From the NCBI GenBank assembly GCA_001464735.1, contig LNDU01000053.1:1-64000 (forward strand): a stretch of 64,000 nucleotides of DNA, given 5' to 3'. Each line of letters begins with the position of its first letter. Positions within the stretch are counted from its first letter, which is position 1. The translations under genes and the position numbers were made by a program. This document shows, piece after piece, positions 7,336-17,422 of this stretch. Below the pieces are notes generated by a model. It did no database searches. It was not told where the DNA came from and saw nothing but the letters and a program-made list of their open reading frames with translations. The DNA is from Nitrospira sp. Ga0074138. GTDB lineage: Bacteria > Nitrospirota > Nitrospiria > Nitrospirales > Nitrospiraceae.

Positions 7336-8507
7336 CACGCCTCCTCTTTCCTATGAATAGGTTCTCGTCGCATCGCCGGCAACGTCATCGTCACAGTTGT
7401 GCCACGCCCAATCTCACTCGTCAACGTCAAGCTGCCACCATGAGCCACCACCGATTCGCGGCTCAAGAATAGTCCCAGGCCGGTCCCCTTGCCAACCGCC
7501 TTCGTTGTAAAAAATGGTTCAAAGGCTTTTTGTGCGTCTTCCTCCGGCATACCACACCCTGTGTCCTGCACCTCGATCGAAATCACCACCGGCGACATGC
7601 CCTCTGCGACCAGTCGACCTCGCTCCAGTTCGGCTGACGATGCCTCGCGACTTTCTGCCATGACAGTGACTTTTCCCTGGGCGGGGGTTGCGGCAAGCGC
7701 ATTGGCCAAGACATTCACCAATACTTGATGGATTTTCCCCTTATCCGCCCACAGCAGCGGAAGGTCTTTGGGAATGTCGACCACCAGAGCGATCCCCTTC
7801 TCATGGAAGGCCGGCTCCATCAAGACCGCTGAGGGGCCAACTACTTCCTCCACAGGAAGCCATTGCGGCTCAGGCTGGCGCGGCCTGGTAGAAGACAATA
7901 AATCCTGAATGATTCGAACGACCCGCGTGAGCTGATCATCGATGATGGTCACCCGCTTCCTCATCTCCGGCGTCACACCAGGCTCCTCGGCAAGAGCCTG
8001 GACATGCCACGCGATCGAGTGCAGCGGCGTGCCCACCTCGTGCGCCACGGAGGCCACAAGCTGTCCTACCGCAGCCAACCGCTCCGACCGGTTCAGCTGA
8101 TCTTTCGCCTGGACCAGTTGCGTGTTGGCTTTGAGCAAACTCTCGGTTTCTCGGGCCAGCGCCGCCCTCGCCGCCTCCTCTCGTGCCTTCCGCTCTTCCC
8201 AGCTCACACCCAGGTACGCTACCGTCAGCAGAACGCCGACGACGACACTCCGATTGATGACCGCGGCTTGAAACCGGCCTGGCTTCGTCGGTTGGAGCAG
8301 ACCTGAATAGGTCGCCATGACACAGGCCAACACCGTCACCAACATAATCGGTCGATTCCGAAGGGTGGTCACCAACAAGATCGGCAACACATACCCATAT
8401 GCACCGACGACGTTGGCCGGGGCAAATTCTTCAATAACCAAGATGATAAGAAAGCAAGCAACCGCGATGGCTAGTACGAGGCGGTCACGATGCGGCATGG
8501 CAATCAT
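7335..8507 (-). CDS. Membrane sensor histidine kinase, partner of the NtrC-type regulator
   Basis: The 390-residue protein starts with about four or five closely packed membrane helices (residues 10-100) without a large periplasmic domain, so the signal may come from within the membrane or the cytoplasm. A coiled-coil linker (about 105-140) leads to the HisKA domain with the phosphorylated H156 in [12 protein letters not shown], then the HATPase domain with an N box ([10 protein letters not shown]), G1 DTGCGMP, F box FEPFFTTK and G2 GTGLGLFL. The sequence type (NtrB/ZraS-like) fits a sigma-54 regulator partner, encoded immediately downstream with overlapping codons. GGAGCG precedes the ATG at 8507. 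No ligand can be inferred. Confidence 0.93.
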   Translation of the reverse strand: MIAMPHRDRLVLAIAVACFLIILVIEEFAPANVVGAYGYVLPILLVTTLRNRPIMLVTVLACVMATYSGLLQPTKPGRFQAAVINRSVVVGVLLTVAYLGVSWEERKAREEAARAALARETESLLKANTQLVQAKDQLNRSERLAAVGQLVASVAHEVGTPLHSIAWHVQALAEEPGVTPEMRKRVTIIDDQLTRVVRIIQDLLSSTRPRQPEPQWLPVEEVVGPSAVLMEPAFHEKGIALVVDIPKDLPLLWADKGKIHQVLVNVLANALAATPAQGKVTVMAESREASSAELERGRLVAEGMSPVVISIEVQDTGCGMPEEDAQKAFEPFFTTKAVGKGTGLGLFLSRESVVAHGGSLTLTSEIGRGTTVTMTLPAMRREPIHRKEEA

Positions 8508-8577
8508 CGATTCGCTCCGCCCGGCCGAGGATCACAGCCTCTGAATCGAGAACGTACAGATTTCTTCACGGAAGTAC

Positions 8578-10830
8578 TTACACAAGAGGGCGGGTCAAAC
8601 GCAACAGAGCCGCAAGTCGTTCAAATCGGGAATCTTGGACCAACTCCTCCACCGGCAGACTCAACTTCCGACACCAATTCGGGTGCTGGTCTACCGTCCC
8701 CGGAAGATTGGCCTGCACACGGGTGCCGATGACATCATCGATGTTGGCCAACACAATCCAAGCAGGGGTACGGGCCAGATACTGATGAATACCTTCCATC
8801 AACTCAGTCGTCATGATCGGCACCTGGGCAGGATCCTCCGATACACTAGCCGGTAAAAGTCCTTGAAACTTCAAGGCCGTAAGAATCCCTGCTTTTTCTC
8901 GATGCCGCTCAGCCCACATCGCGTTTCGCGCGTCCTCCGAAGGAAAGAGTCCTAGTGTGGATCGAGTGTCGATATCCACGCCTTCCCAATACCCCACCAA
9001 CGTTGGAAGATCGTGGGTTGTGACGACAGCGAGTGCTTGAGCAGGATACTGAGTCGGGGGCTTCCACCCTCCCCAGTATTCCCGCTCAAAATAGAAGACT
9101 CGGTACGATAAGACACCAGCTGGTCCGAGTCGGTCGCGCACCCAATCGGGAACGGTCCCCAGATCTTCACCGATCACCAGCGCCTTCGCCCGTACACTCT
9201 CCAACGCCAAGATCGCCAGGAGTTCGTCATCCCGGTAATGCACGTATGTCCCCATCGCCGGTGGAAGACCACGGGGAATCCAAAACAGTCGAAAGAGTGC
9301 CATGACATGATCGATCCGTATCGCTCCCCCATAGCGGAGGTTATTACGGAGTAATTGGATAAAATACTGGTAGCCGCTCGCGCGCAGACGCAATGGATCA
9401 AGTGGCGAAAATCCCCAATTCTGTCCCTCAGGGGCAAATGCATCAGGAGGCGCACCGCAGTCGGCCTGGAATGCCAGGACCTCTTGATTCAACCACCCAT
9501 CGGCACCATAGCGATCGCTTCCCAAGGCAAAGTCATGGTACAAGCCGATCGGCATGCCGGCCTCGTGCGTCTTCTTCACCACCGCAAGCAACTGATCCGC
9601 GGCCAGCCATTGCAGATATTGGAAAAATCGCACCCGCGGCATCCGCTGACGCCGAAATTCCTCCACGGCCTCCGACGTTGGAGTTCGATAGGATTCCGGC
9701 CACTCCTCCCAGATAGCTGAAGCCTGTTGGGCAGACTGCCGTTCTTCTTCAAGAGCTTGAAACACTGCATGGTGCGCCAGGGATTCACCTTCCCGCTCCG
9801 TGAAGTGATGGAAGTGCCTCCCCCGATCCGTCATTGGCTTCAACTCCGGTTCGACGCCTTCAAAATTGTCCCGCAAAAATACTCGATAGCACAGTTCGAG
9901 CACCTCGCGTTTCACCGACCTCACCGCGTCATAGTCCACGAACTCGCATCTCCGAGCCGCATCGATCCTCGAGCGGACTGATGGATCGGCAAGCCGGCGT
10001 TGCACATCAGGGCCCGTCCAGCACTCTGGAACCTGGGTCACATCGATATACAAGTCGTTCAAAAACAGGCGGCTGGTAGGTGAATAGGGACTCATATGAT
10101 AGGGCTTGGTATTCTTAAGCGCGTGGAGCGGGTTCAACCCAATTACCGCAGCGCCCAGGTGCTTTCCTGCCCATTCGGTGACAACACCCAGATCTCGAAA
10201 ATCCCCGACCCCCCAATTGTGGTGACTTCGCAATGAGTAGAGCTGCAAGGCCACGCCCCACCATCGAATCCCCTGCTGAAGTTCATCTGGAATGTAACAA
10301 CGTTCCGGCGCGACGATGAGGCGGAAGGTGGCTTCCGTATTCGTGCCGCCTCCCTTTGCATGAGCGGTGACTGAGTAATAGCCAAGAGGCAGGTCTTGCG
10401 GAAATGCCAACGCGACACGAACAAATCGACGTCCCTGAATCGTGCGGGTCTCTTCGACTTTGAGACCAGGCCCCTCCGCTCGCTCACATTGTGTTGCTCC
10501 ATTCTCCGCGTAGAGTGCCCACTTGACGTAAAGCGCGGAATCGTCCGAACTCTCGCACGGCACATACAGCGACCAGACCCCCGCCTCTCGTCCCAACCGC
10601 AGCACATGAACGGGCTCACAGCCTCTAAGCCACCACCGGTTATCCCATGCTTCTAACTCCGCAATGAGCTCCTCGCGATTCGAAACCCGCAGATTCATGG
10701 CAACGAGAATGGCCCGTCGTGTCTCATCCGTCGTCACATGGTGCGTTCCAGCGATGTCGTAATAGTCGGCAGCAATCCCTGCCCGATCGGCCAACATACG
10801 CAAGAGGTCGCTTCCAGACTGATCGTACAT
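8578..10830 (-). CDS. malQ: 4-alpha-glucanotransferase (GH77, amylomaltase)
   Basis: This cytoplasmic enzyme moves alpha-1,4-glucan segments between acceptors and releases glucose, in glycogen or maltodextrin metabolism. The 750-residue length and the N-terminal beta-rich extension (about 1-190, carbohydrate-binding-like) fit the long bacterial MalQ type. The GH77 barrel shows the catalytic signature residues: nucleophile Asp in AIRIDHVMA, acid/base Glu in VIGEDLGTVP and third Asp in TTHDLPTL. The motif SPYSPTSRLFLN is also typical. An ATG at 10830 is chosen; a TTG at 10860 would add ten residues and neither has a clear ribosome binding site. No other glycogen gene is adjacent, so it appears to be a single gene. 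Confidence 0.93.
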   Translation of the reverse strand: MYDQSGSDLLRMLADRAGIAADYYDIAGTHHVTTDETRRAILVAMNLRVSNREELIAELEAWDNRWWLRGCEPVHVLRLGREAGVWSLYVPCESSDDSALYVKWALYAENGATQCERAEGPGLKVEETRTIQGRRFVRVALAFPQDLPLGYYSVTAHAKGGGTNTEATFRLIVAPERCYIPDELQQGIRWWGVALQLYSLRSHHNWGVGDFRDLGVVTEWAGKHLGAAVIGLNPLHALKNTKPYHMSPYSPTSRLFLNDLYIDVTQVPECWTGPDVQRRLADPSVRSRIDAARRCEFVDYDAVRSVKREVLELCYRVFLRDNFEGVEPELKPMTDRGRHFHHFTEREGESLAHHAVFQALEEERQSAQQASAIWEEWPESYRTPTSEAVEEFRRQRMPRVRFFQYLQWLAADQLLAVVKKTHEAGMPIGLYHDFALGSDRYGADGWLNQEVLAFQADCGAPPDAFAPEGQNWGFSPLDPLRLRASGYQYFIQLLRNNLRYGGAIRIDHVMALFRLFWIPRGLPPAMGTYVHYRDDELLAILALESVRAKALVIGEDLGTVPDWVRDRLGPAGVLSYRVFYFEREYWGGWKPPTQYPAQALAVVTTHDLPTLVGYWEGVDIDTRSTLGLFPSEDARNAMWAERHREKAGILTALKFQGLLPASVSEDPAQVPIMTTELMEGIHQYLARTPAWIVLANIDDVIGTRVQANLPGTVDQHPNWCRKLSLPVEELVQDSRFERLAALLRLTRPLV

Positions 10831-10993
10831 ACGGAGAGTGTGAGTGAAGGGCTGGATCAAGTCAAGGCAATGCAGACTCTGGACCCGTTGATGGGATCGG
10901 CGGGAAAATCAACGATACAGGTGTCGCTAAAGTGGCCGGACCATACGGACTGAACGCCAGCAGGTCAACGCTGGCTCACGCTCCAAAAAGCTT

Positions 10994-12349
10994 CTAGCTC
11001 AGGGTATGGAGACTGCCGGTTGCACGGGCGAAATTGACTCGAGCGGCGTTGAGCTGAAAGAGTGCGGTGACGAGGTTTTCTCTGGCACGGGCTACCGACG
11101 AAAGCCCATTGGTGAGTTCAAAGTGGCTAGTGGCGGTCAACACGGCATAACGTTCTCGCGCAAGATCCAGTTCCTTCGTTGCCATCCGTAATCCAGCCTG
11201 CGCGATGCCAACTTGTTCCTTGGCCGCTACCAATGAGGCGAGGGCGTCGTGTACTTCCATCTTGATTTGGTTGAGCACCGATCTGAGACGTAACGATTCT
11301 TGCTGCCACTGGCTTCTGGCTTGGGCGATGCGGCCCTCACGCTGGGCTCCGTCGAAGATCGGGATCTGGAGGATCAGTGCCATATTGTAGGTGTCCAGCG
11401 TGTTGTTCCATCGATTGCCGATAAGCCCATACTCTCCCTGAGCCACCAGCGACGGCAACCGCTCCCCAGTGATGGAAGCATAGGTCAGTTCCGAAGCTTT
11501 CACACGGGTGTACTGCGCCTGAACCTCCGGCCGTCGGCTCAAGGCCTCTTCCACTGCTCCTTGCAGCGTCGAGACATCCCACACATCTGTCAGCCATTCA
11601 TCGGTCAAAACAAGAGGCATCTCTGTCGGCAATGCCAAGAGATTAATGAGACTCAATTTGGCATGTTCAAGATCATACCGCGAAGATGACCCTCGTTGCC
11701 GCTCCGCAGCCAGCTGCGCTTCCAGCCGTGCGATATCCAACCCTGTGGCCAGCCCTCCACGTTGCCGCTGTCTGACAGTTACGAGTAATTCGTCCATGAC
11801 CTGCTGATTGGCCTCGTGCATCTTGATCGTGGCGGTGGCCTTCAACCCTTCCATATAGGTAAGAGCCACGCTCGCCATCGTGTCCAATTTCCTGGCTTCC
11901 GCCTCCTGCTCAGTCATCTGGAGCGATTCCCGTGAGGCCCGCCACCGCTGAATTAAGCTGAGGCTGAACAGATTCTGCGTCGCACTGACCCGCGTATCAA
12001 AAATGCTGAAGGGATCGGTGCGCACCGGCGAGAGCCCGATGGTACCGAGAAATTGCGTCTGTCTGGTCTGTCGCACATTGGCGGACACATTAGGCAGCAT
12101 GGCTCCCAATTGTGTCCGCACTTGGCCTTTGGCCTCCTGGATTCGTTCTTTGTACAACAGGACATCGGGATTGTTATCAACAGCTGCAGCCAATGCCCAT
12201 TTCAAGGTGAGCTGAAGAGGCTGCTGCGGAAGGATTTGAGACAGGCCACTACTCGACCCAACGGTTAAAGCATCAGCCCATACAACGTCTGTAACCAGCA
12301 CTCCAACAACCAGCAGAAAGAGCCCAAGCGGAGCAGATGAATTCACCAT
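10994..12349 (-). CDS. TolC-family outer membrane channel of a type I secretion system
   Basis: The 451-residue product has a signal peptide (LGLFLLVVGVLVTDVVWA) and two copies of the outer-membrane efflux protein repeat: long helices with LQLTLKWALAAAVDNNPDVLLYKERIQEAKGQ-type sequence at the start and SSVARARENLVTALFQLNAARVNFARATG at the end. TolC-type trimers form a barrel through the outer membrane and a helical tunnel across the periplasm. It is the last of three genes transcribed together (ABC transporter, membrane fusion protein, TolC), starting four bases after the preceding stop, so it should be the dedicated exit duct of that exporter. Confidence 0.92.
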   Translation of the reverse strand: MVNSSAPLGLFLLVVGVLVTDVVWADALTVGSSSGLSQILPQQPLQLTLKWALAAAVDNNPDVLLYKERIQEAKGQVRTQLGAMLPNVSANVRQTRQTQFLGTIGLSPVRTDPFSIFDTRVSATQNLFSLSLIQRWRASRESLQMTEQEAEARKLDTMASVALTYMEGLKATATIKMHEANQQVMDELLVTVRQRQRGGLATGLDIARLEAQLAAERQRGSSSRYDLEHAKLSLINLLALPTEMPLVLTDEWLTDVWDVSTLQGAVEEALSRRPEVQAQYTRVKASELTYASITGERLPSLVAQGEYGLIGNRWNNTLDTYNMALILQIPIFDGAQREGRIAQARSQWQQESLRLRSVLNQIKMEVHDALASLVAAKEQVGIAQAGLRMATKELDLARERYAVLTATSHFELTNGLSSVARARENLVTALFQLNAARVNFARATGSLHTLS

Positions 12350-12353
12350 CCGC

Positions 12354-13748
12354 TCACCGCTCCCTCAGGCTTTCCTTCATCGATTTGAGCAAGGGACTCA
12401 GCAGATACTCGATGATGCGGCGCTGCCCAGTCTTGATCTCGACGGTCACGGCCATACCAGGCGAAAGATTCACCTGTTTACCTTCGACGTGCATCGTTGA
12501 CCGATCCATACTGACTCTCGTTGGGTACATCAGCCCGACTTTTTCGATAGGAACGGCATCGTCGGAGACGGTCAGCACAGAGCCGGGGATCGTGCCATAC
12601 AACGTGAATTGGAACGTTTCGACCTTAATCTCGACCGGCTGCCCTTCCTTCACAAACCCCACATCCTTGTTTTTGACCTGCGCCTCGACTTCGACCGGAT
12701 GGTCTTGCGACACAACCATGAGCAGCTGCTGGGCTGGGGTCACAACACCGCCAACGGTATGCACCGCTAACTGTTGCACCACCCCATTGATGGGCGCGAC
12801 AAGCCGCTGCAGATCCGCCCTTTGGCCAGCCTTCGTGACTTCTTGCGCAAGCGAGGTGGCTTTTGTTTCGAGCGCCGATAGTTCCACCTGTTTACTCTGC
12901 TGAAACTCTGATGCCATAGCCCGGTAGTGCTTCTCCGCCTCGGCAAGCGCCGCCTGGTCTTGTTGGAGCTTCTTCTTTTGCCCGGCTAACTCTTGCGCCT
13001 TGTCGATGCGCTGCCCCTCGGCCTGGAGAAAGTCCATCTTCGTAACAGCTTCATGCTCCAACAGCTTCTTATAGGCCTCGGCACGTTCCGTCTCCATCGG
13101 CACCGTGGCTTCCAAGCGGAGAATGTTCTCTTTCGTTTGCTCGACCGCAGCCTGACGTTGGTCAATCAGATGTTGAGCTACCGCCATCTTGGCCTGGTAT
13201 TCGGCGAACTGGTCACGCAGCAACTGTTGTTGCAACAAGACCGCGGCTCGCTCTGCATCCGGAGGAGCCTCAAACGTGGATTGCCCTTTGATCAGGGCTT
13301 GCAATCTCGCCGCTTCCACTTTCGCCGCTCGATATTCATTGAATGCCCGATCACGATCGGCGCGATTGAGGGTTGAATCGAGCTCGATCAGCACATCGCC
13401 TTGTTTCACCGTTTGCCCATCCTGGACGTGAATCGACGCAATAACCCCCGTTTCGTACGGCTGGATGATCTTCGAGTATCCGCTAGGGATGATTTTGCCT
13501 TGAGCTGTGGCAACAATGTCGATCCAGCCGAACGTGGTCCATAACATTCCGGCAGTGAAGGCCGCCAAGATGGTCCAGAGGACAGCTCGGCCGATCGGGG
13601 AGGGAGGTGCCTGCTGGATTTCCAACACCGCTGGAAGAAATTCTGTGGCACGCCCGCAAAGAACGGCGCCACCAGCTGACTGGCTTGATTCGGCCTGCCA
13701 TGCTGCCTTCCAGACTGTCCAGTGCCGTGAGAATGTGCCGAAGGCCAT
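12354..13748 (-). CDS. HlyD-family membrane fusion protein of a type I secretion system
   Basis: The 464-residue protein has a cytoplasmic N-terminus, one membrane helix (about 55-75, AVLWTILAAFTAGMLW) and the HlyD signature GKIIPSGYSKIIQPYETGVI, where the biotinyl-lipoyl-like half motif sits. A long alpha-helical hairpin with coiled coils (about 120-330) is followed by the second lipoyl half (LVAPINGVV) and a beta-barrel. The ending GMAVTVEIKTGQRRIIEYLLSPLLKS is diagnostic of HlyD/PrtE adaptors. It would join the inner-membrane ABC transporter to the TolC channel. It starts 11 bases after the transporter gene's stop. Confidence 0.93.
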   Translation of the reverse strand: MAFGTFSRHWTVWKAAWQAESSQSAGGAVLCGRATEFLPAVLEIQQAPPSPIGRAVLWTILAAFTAGMLWTTFGWIDIVATAQGKIIPSGYSKIIQPYETGVIASIHVQDGQTVKQGDVLIELDSTLNRADRDRAFNEYRAAKVEAARLQALIKGQSTFEAPPDAERAAVLLQQQLLRDQFAEYQAKMAVAQHLIDQRQAAVEQTKENILRLEATVPMETERAEAYKKLLEHEAVTKMDFLQAEGQRIDKAQELAGQKKKLQQDQAALAEAEKHYRAMASEFQQSKQVELSALETKATSLAQEVTKAGQRADLQRLVAPINGVVQQLAVHTVGGVVTPAQQLLMVVSQDHPVEVEAQVKNKDVGFVKEGQPVEIKVETFQFTLYGTIPGSVLTVSDDAVPIEKVGLMYPTRVSMDRSTMHVEGKQVNLSPGMAVTVEIKTGQRRIIEYLLSPLLKSMKESLRER

Positions 13749-13758
13749 CTATGCCTCT

Positions 13759-15930
13759 CTATGCATGACCAACTTGATGCGCATGCAAGCGCGCGTAAAA
13801 CCCTTCGATATGAAGCAGCTCATCATGCGACCCCTGCTCGACAATCTCTCCCTTTTCGACGACATAGATGCGATGGGCGGGCCGCACCATACTCAGTCGA
13901 TGCGCAATGAGGAAGACCGTACGCCCCTGGCTGATCTGCGCCATGTTCTGCTGAATCACCGCTTCGGATTCGTAGTCCAGCGCGCTGGTCGCCTCATCGA
14001 AGATCAGAATGCGGGGATTCGCGACCAAGGCCCGTGCGATGGCGATTCGCTGACGCTGCCCTCCCGACAACGTACATCCGTGCTCTCCAATCACGCTGTC
14101 ATACCCATCCCCCAATTCCATGATGAACTCATGGGCGCCGGCTAATTTTGCCGCCTGGATCACCTGTTCCATCCCCAACCCTGGATCCGTCAATGCAATA
14201 TTGCTCCGCACCGAGCCGTTGAACAGGAAATTTTCCTGCAGGACGACTCCCACTTGCCTGCGGAGCCATGCAGGATCGACCTGGGCTAAATCCACGCCAT
14301 CTACTAAAATACGCCCCCGTTCCGGCACATAGAGACGTTGCAGTAATTTGGCGATCGTGCTTTTCCCAGATCCCGATCGCCCGACAATGCCGATCACTTG
14401 TCCGGGCGCAACGGCAAACGAGACCTTTCGAAGGATCTCCGGGCCGTCTGGCCGATAGCGAAATGTGACTTCATCGAACCGCACGTGGCCCGTCACATGG
14501 GGAAGCGTCGTCCGATTCGGATTGTACGAAGGCTCAGGTTGCGTATTGAGCACATCGCCCAACCGTTGCACGGAAATCCCGACTTGCTGAAATTCCTGCC
14601 AGAGATTGACCAAACGCAAAAGTGGCCCTGTTACCTGCGCCGACAGCATGTTGAACGCGATCAATTGCCCGATACTGAGGTCGCCTTCAATCACACGGTA
14701 GGCACCGACCCATAAGACAGCGACAGTGGTCACCTTCTGGACACACGCCGCTGATTGGCCGGCCATCATCATCAAGCTCGTTGCTCGAAAACTCGACCGG
14801 ACATAGCCGGCCAGTTGTTCCTCCCACTTCCGCACAAGCGGAGGTTCGACCGCCATGGCTTTCACGGTTTGAATCCCGCTGATCGCTTCGACTAAGAAGG
14901 CTTGGTTTTCGGCGCCTCGGTTGAACTTTTCATGCAAGCGCGCTCGGATCGCCGGAGTAATGGCGATCGACAGCAATCCATACACTGGAAGCGACGCCAT
15001 GACCACGAGCGTGAGCGTGGGACTGTAGAACCACATCACGGCCAGGAAGACGATCGTGAAGACCACGTCCAATACCACAGTGACCGCATGGCTGGTCAAA
15101 AATTGGCGGATCTGCTCCAACTCCCGCACGCGTGCGACCGTGTCACCGACTCGTCTCGATTCAAAATAGGACAAGGGCAGCGCCAGAACGTGTCGGAAGA
15201 GTTGCGCGCCAAGACTCACATCGATCCGGTTCGTCGTATGGGCAAAGAGATAGCTGCGGAGCCCACCCAGCGTCGCTTCAAAGACCGCCAGCGTAATCAT
15301 ACCGATGGCCAATACATGGAGCGTGGTAAAACCCTTATGGACAAGCACCTTGTCGATGATCACTTGGGTGAAGAGCGGGGTCAACAGCGCAAAGAGCTGA
15401 AGGAAGAACGACGCCACCAGCACTTCGCCGAAAAACCTGCGGTACTTGATGATCGCGGGGAGAAACCAGGTGAAATCGAACTTCAAGTCTTGCAGACGGA
15501 CATGGGCCCGCTTGGTACACAATAACAATTCTCCGGTCCACATCGCTTCGAACCGTTCGCGGGAGAGCACGAGCGGGCGCGCTTCGATTGGGTCCTGGAC
15601 CAACACCTTATCCGCTTCGACCTTCGCCAGCACGACATAGCGGCCGTCAGTCCGTTTTGCCATCGCAGGCAGCGGTGTCCCCTGGAGTTTGCTCCACATG
15701 GTTCTGACCAGATCGGCCTTCAACCCGAGATGTTTGGCCGCACGGAGGAGCTCGGTATCTGAGAGGGCTTGCCCGGACTGTGCAAACTGATGCCGCAGCT
15801 GCGAGCCATCAGCGGGAAGATCATGAAAGCGAGCAAGGATGAGGAGAGAGATCAGGCCGCTGTCTGCCGGCGATCCATTCAAGGAAGCAGTAGAGCTGTG
15901 ATGCACCTGTTGCGCTCCTGAATTGTTCAT
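13759..15930 (-). CDS. Type I secretion ABC transporter with inactive C39-like domain (HlyB type)
   Basis: About 723 residues from the ATG at 15930 (a GTG at 15939 is possible). The N-terminal 140 residues resemble a C39 peptidase, but the position of the catalytic Cys is occupied in DSGLISLLILARF and the His region reads DGRYVVLAKV. It is therefore a C39-like docking domain as in HlyB, and should not cleave a leader. Six membrane helices follow (about 155-430), then the nucleotide-binding domain with Walker A GRSGSGKST, signature LSGGQ, Walker B ILIFDEATSALD and switch His in LIAHRL. The system should export a protein with an uncleaved C-terminal signal; no RTX-type substrate is encoded in this window. 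Confidence 0.94.
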   Translation of the reverse strand: MNNSGAQQVHHSSTASLNGSPADSGLISLLILARFHDLPADGSQLRHQFAQSGQALSDTELLRAAKHLGLKADLVRTMWSKLQGTPLPAMAKRTDGRYVVLAKVEADKVLVQDPIEARPLVLSRERFEAMWTGELLLCTKRAHVRLQDLKFDFTWFLPAIIKYRRFFGEVLVASFFLQLFALLTPLFTQVIIDKVLVHKGFTTLHVLAIGMITLAVFEATLGGLRSYLFAHTTNRIDVSLGAQLFRHVLALPLSYFESRRVGDTVARVRELEQIRQFLTSHAVTVVLDVVFTIVFLAVMWFYSPTLTLVVMASLPVYGLLSIAITPAIRARLHEKFNRGAENQAFLVEAISGIQTVKAMAVEPPLVRKWEEQLAGYVRSSFRATSLMMMAGQSAACVQKVTTVAVLWVGAYRVIEGDLSIGQLIAFNMLSAQVTGPLLRLVNLWQEFQQVGISVQRLGDVLNTQPEPSYNPNRTTLPHVTGHVRFDEVTFRYRPDGPEILRKVSFAVAPGQVIGIVGRSGSGKSTIAKLLQRLYVPERGRILVDGVDLAQVDPAWLRRQVGVVLQENFLFNGSVRSNIALTDPGLGMEQVIQAAKLAGAHEFIMELGDGYDSVIGEHGCTLSGGQRQRIAIARALVANPRILIFDEATSALDYESEAVIQQNMAQISQGRTVFLIAHRLSMVRPAHRIYVVEKGEIVEQGSHDELLHIEGFYARLHAHQVGHA

Positions 15931-15939
15931 GAGAGCCAC

Positions 15940-16210
15940 TCTTGGGCTGCCCCTCCCAGATGAAGTCGCTACGTCATGGTCTGCGCGCCGATTGTATCAA
16001 CGGATCGGAACTGTTCTGACTTCTCTTAGAGGGGGGATTGTCCAACGGAAGTGGTGTAATTGAAACAGTCCCGTCGCAGGACGGACGAGGAGAAGTGGTA
16101 GTGCACCCTGTGCAAGTGAAGGCGGCGAACCCGGCCAGTTTCACATGGCGGGTACAAGCCCCGATAAATGGTTGAGAGGCAAGGAGTTGGAAGGTTCGCT
16201 CACGGCTGAG
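15940..16210. other. Gene-free stretch upstream of the type I secretion operon
   Basis: No credible reading frame is seen in either strand between the transporter start and the terminator of cydB. The stretch presumably holds the secretion operon promoter, although no clear boxes were found. The part from about 16095 to 16205 has several short complementary GC-rich segments and looks more like a structured RNA than ordinary spacer, but I could not match it to a known class. Confidence 0.4.
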
Positions 16211-16250
16211 AAAAGGGGGCAGTAACTGTCTTTGCCGCCCCTCTTTCTAT
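16211..16250 (-). terminator. Intrinsic terminator downstream of cydB
   Basis: Read on the minus strand, GGGGCGGCA (16241-16233) pairs with TGCCCCC (16221-16215) with a two-base bulge, and is followed directly by TTTTCTC. It would stop transcription of cydAB before the type I secretion operon. The opposite strand also has a T-rich stretch (TCTTTCTATTTT), so it may act both ways. Confidence 0.6.
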
Positions 16251-16378
16251 TTTCGTGATTCTCAGGTTTTATCAGCGCTTGTGTCAGGCTGGCAAAGCGG
16301 AGAAGATGGCAGAGTGACGATCACCTCTCAGCGTCGGCACTTCAAGAACCTTGGACCTTTGCGGAGAGCACCACACAC

Positions 16379-17422
16379 CTAGTGGGCATCATCCGACCTA
16401 GTCTTGCCGAGAAACAGCGAATGGAGATAGATTTGACAGGCTAGAATAAGCAAGAACCCACCCACAAACCAGCTAATCCCAGCAGTTAACCCATAGGAAT
16501 CGGTGGCTGCGTTATAGACGGTGAGGCTGAACGTCAGATCCGTCGTTGAGACCAAGATGTACGGATGCATGCCGAACATCACGCTGGCCAGCATGAGAAA
16601 AATAAAAACACAAGACGCAAGAAATGCAGAGAGATCGCGCCAGCAAAGCCTGAAATATAGGCTATATCCCAGAGCAATGACCCCGATCACCGGCGTAAGG
16701 TACACCCCCGGGTGACGGGAAAAGTTGAGACTCAAGTTTGGTTGGACCATTGGCACAGCCATCACGGTCAACGCCGTGCACCCTGCTGACACCCACCCGA
16801 GAATCCAGGCGGCCGAGACGGCCCGTTCATACAGAACGCCTTCTGTTTTCATGACGAGGTAATTCGCGCCATGGAAGGCCAGAACCACCGCGCTGGTCAG
16901 CCCCAGTAGCATGGTGAACCAATCAAGGATTCCAGGGTTCGATCCAGGCTGAAAGTTCGTCCAGAGAGGAACAAAAAAATACCCATCTCGATTGAGAGGC
17001 ACTCCTCGAATTAGATTTCCCAATGCCGTGCCGAATACAATCGCCAGGAGCAAACTGGACGTGGTAAAGGCCGCATCCCAGGCTTGCTTCCACAGCACAT
17101 GGTCAACCTGGGCCCGTAATTCCAACGCCAAGCCACGAAAGATGAGCAGCCACAGCACGAGGATGAGTGCGAGATAGAAGCCGCTGAAGCCGGACGCATA
17201 AGCCTTGGGATAGGCGAAAAACAGCACGGCGCCGGCCGCGATCAACCACACCTCGTTCGCATTCCACACTGGACCGATTGAGGTGAGCGCCGTTCGCCGC
17301 TCCGCTTCGGTCCTGGCGACGAACGAATAGATGATGCCGACGCCGAAATCAAAGCCATCCAAGACCACATACATGGCCAGCATCACGGTGACAATGATAA
17401 ACCACGCGGTTTCAGTTTCCAT
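16379..17422 (-). CDS. cydB: Cytochrome bd quinol oxidase subunit II
   Basis: The 347-residue membrane protein has about eight to nine helices and the family hallmarks: the N-terminal YVVLDGFDFGVG, GPVWNANEVWLIAAGAVLFFAYP, and FRGLALELR. CydB is the structural partner of CydA in the bd oxidase, which oxidises quinol and reduces oxygen to water with high affinity, without pumping protons but generating charge separation. The gene starts directly at the cydA stop (TAA then ATG), so the two are cotranslated. No cydX-like small subunit was noticed after it; the operon ends at the hairpin near 16211-16250. Confidence 0.94.
   Translation of the reverse strand: METETAWFIIVTVMLAMYVVLDGFDFGVGIIYSFVARTEAERRTALTSIGPVWNANEVWLIAAGAVLFFAYPKAYASGFSGFYLALILVLWLLIFRGLALELRAQVDHVLWKQAWDAAFTTSSLLLAIVFGTALGNLIRGVPLNRDGYFFVPLWTNFQPGSNPGILDWFTMLLGLTSAVVLAFHGANYLVMKTEGVLYERAVSAAWILGWVSAGCTALTVMAVPMVQPNLSLNFSRHPGVYLTPVIGVIALGYSLYFRLCWRDLSAFLASCVFIFLMLASVMFGMHPYILVSTTDLTFSLTVYNAATDSYGLTAGISWFVGGFLLILACQIYLHSLFLGKTRSDDAH

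Noticed and set aside
14902..15525. A 207-residue highly charged frame opposite the ABC transporter
   Set aside because: The composition (Arg, His, Gln, Glu) is what the reverse strand of a membrane protein gene gives; no start signal or family.
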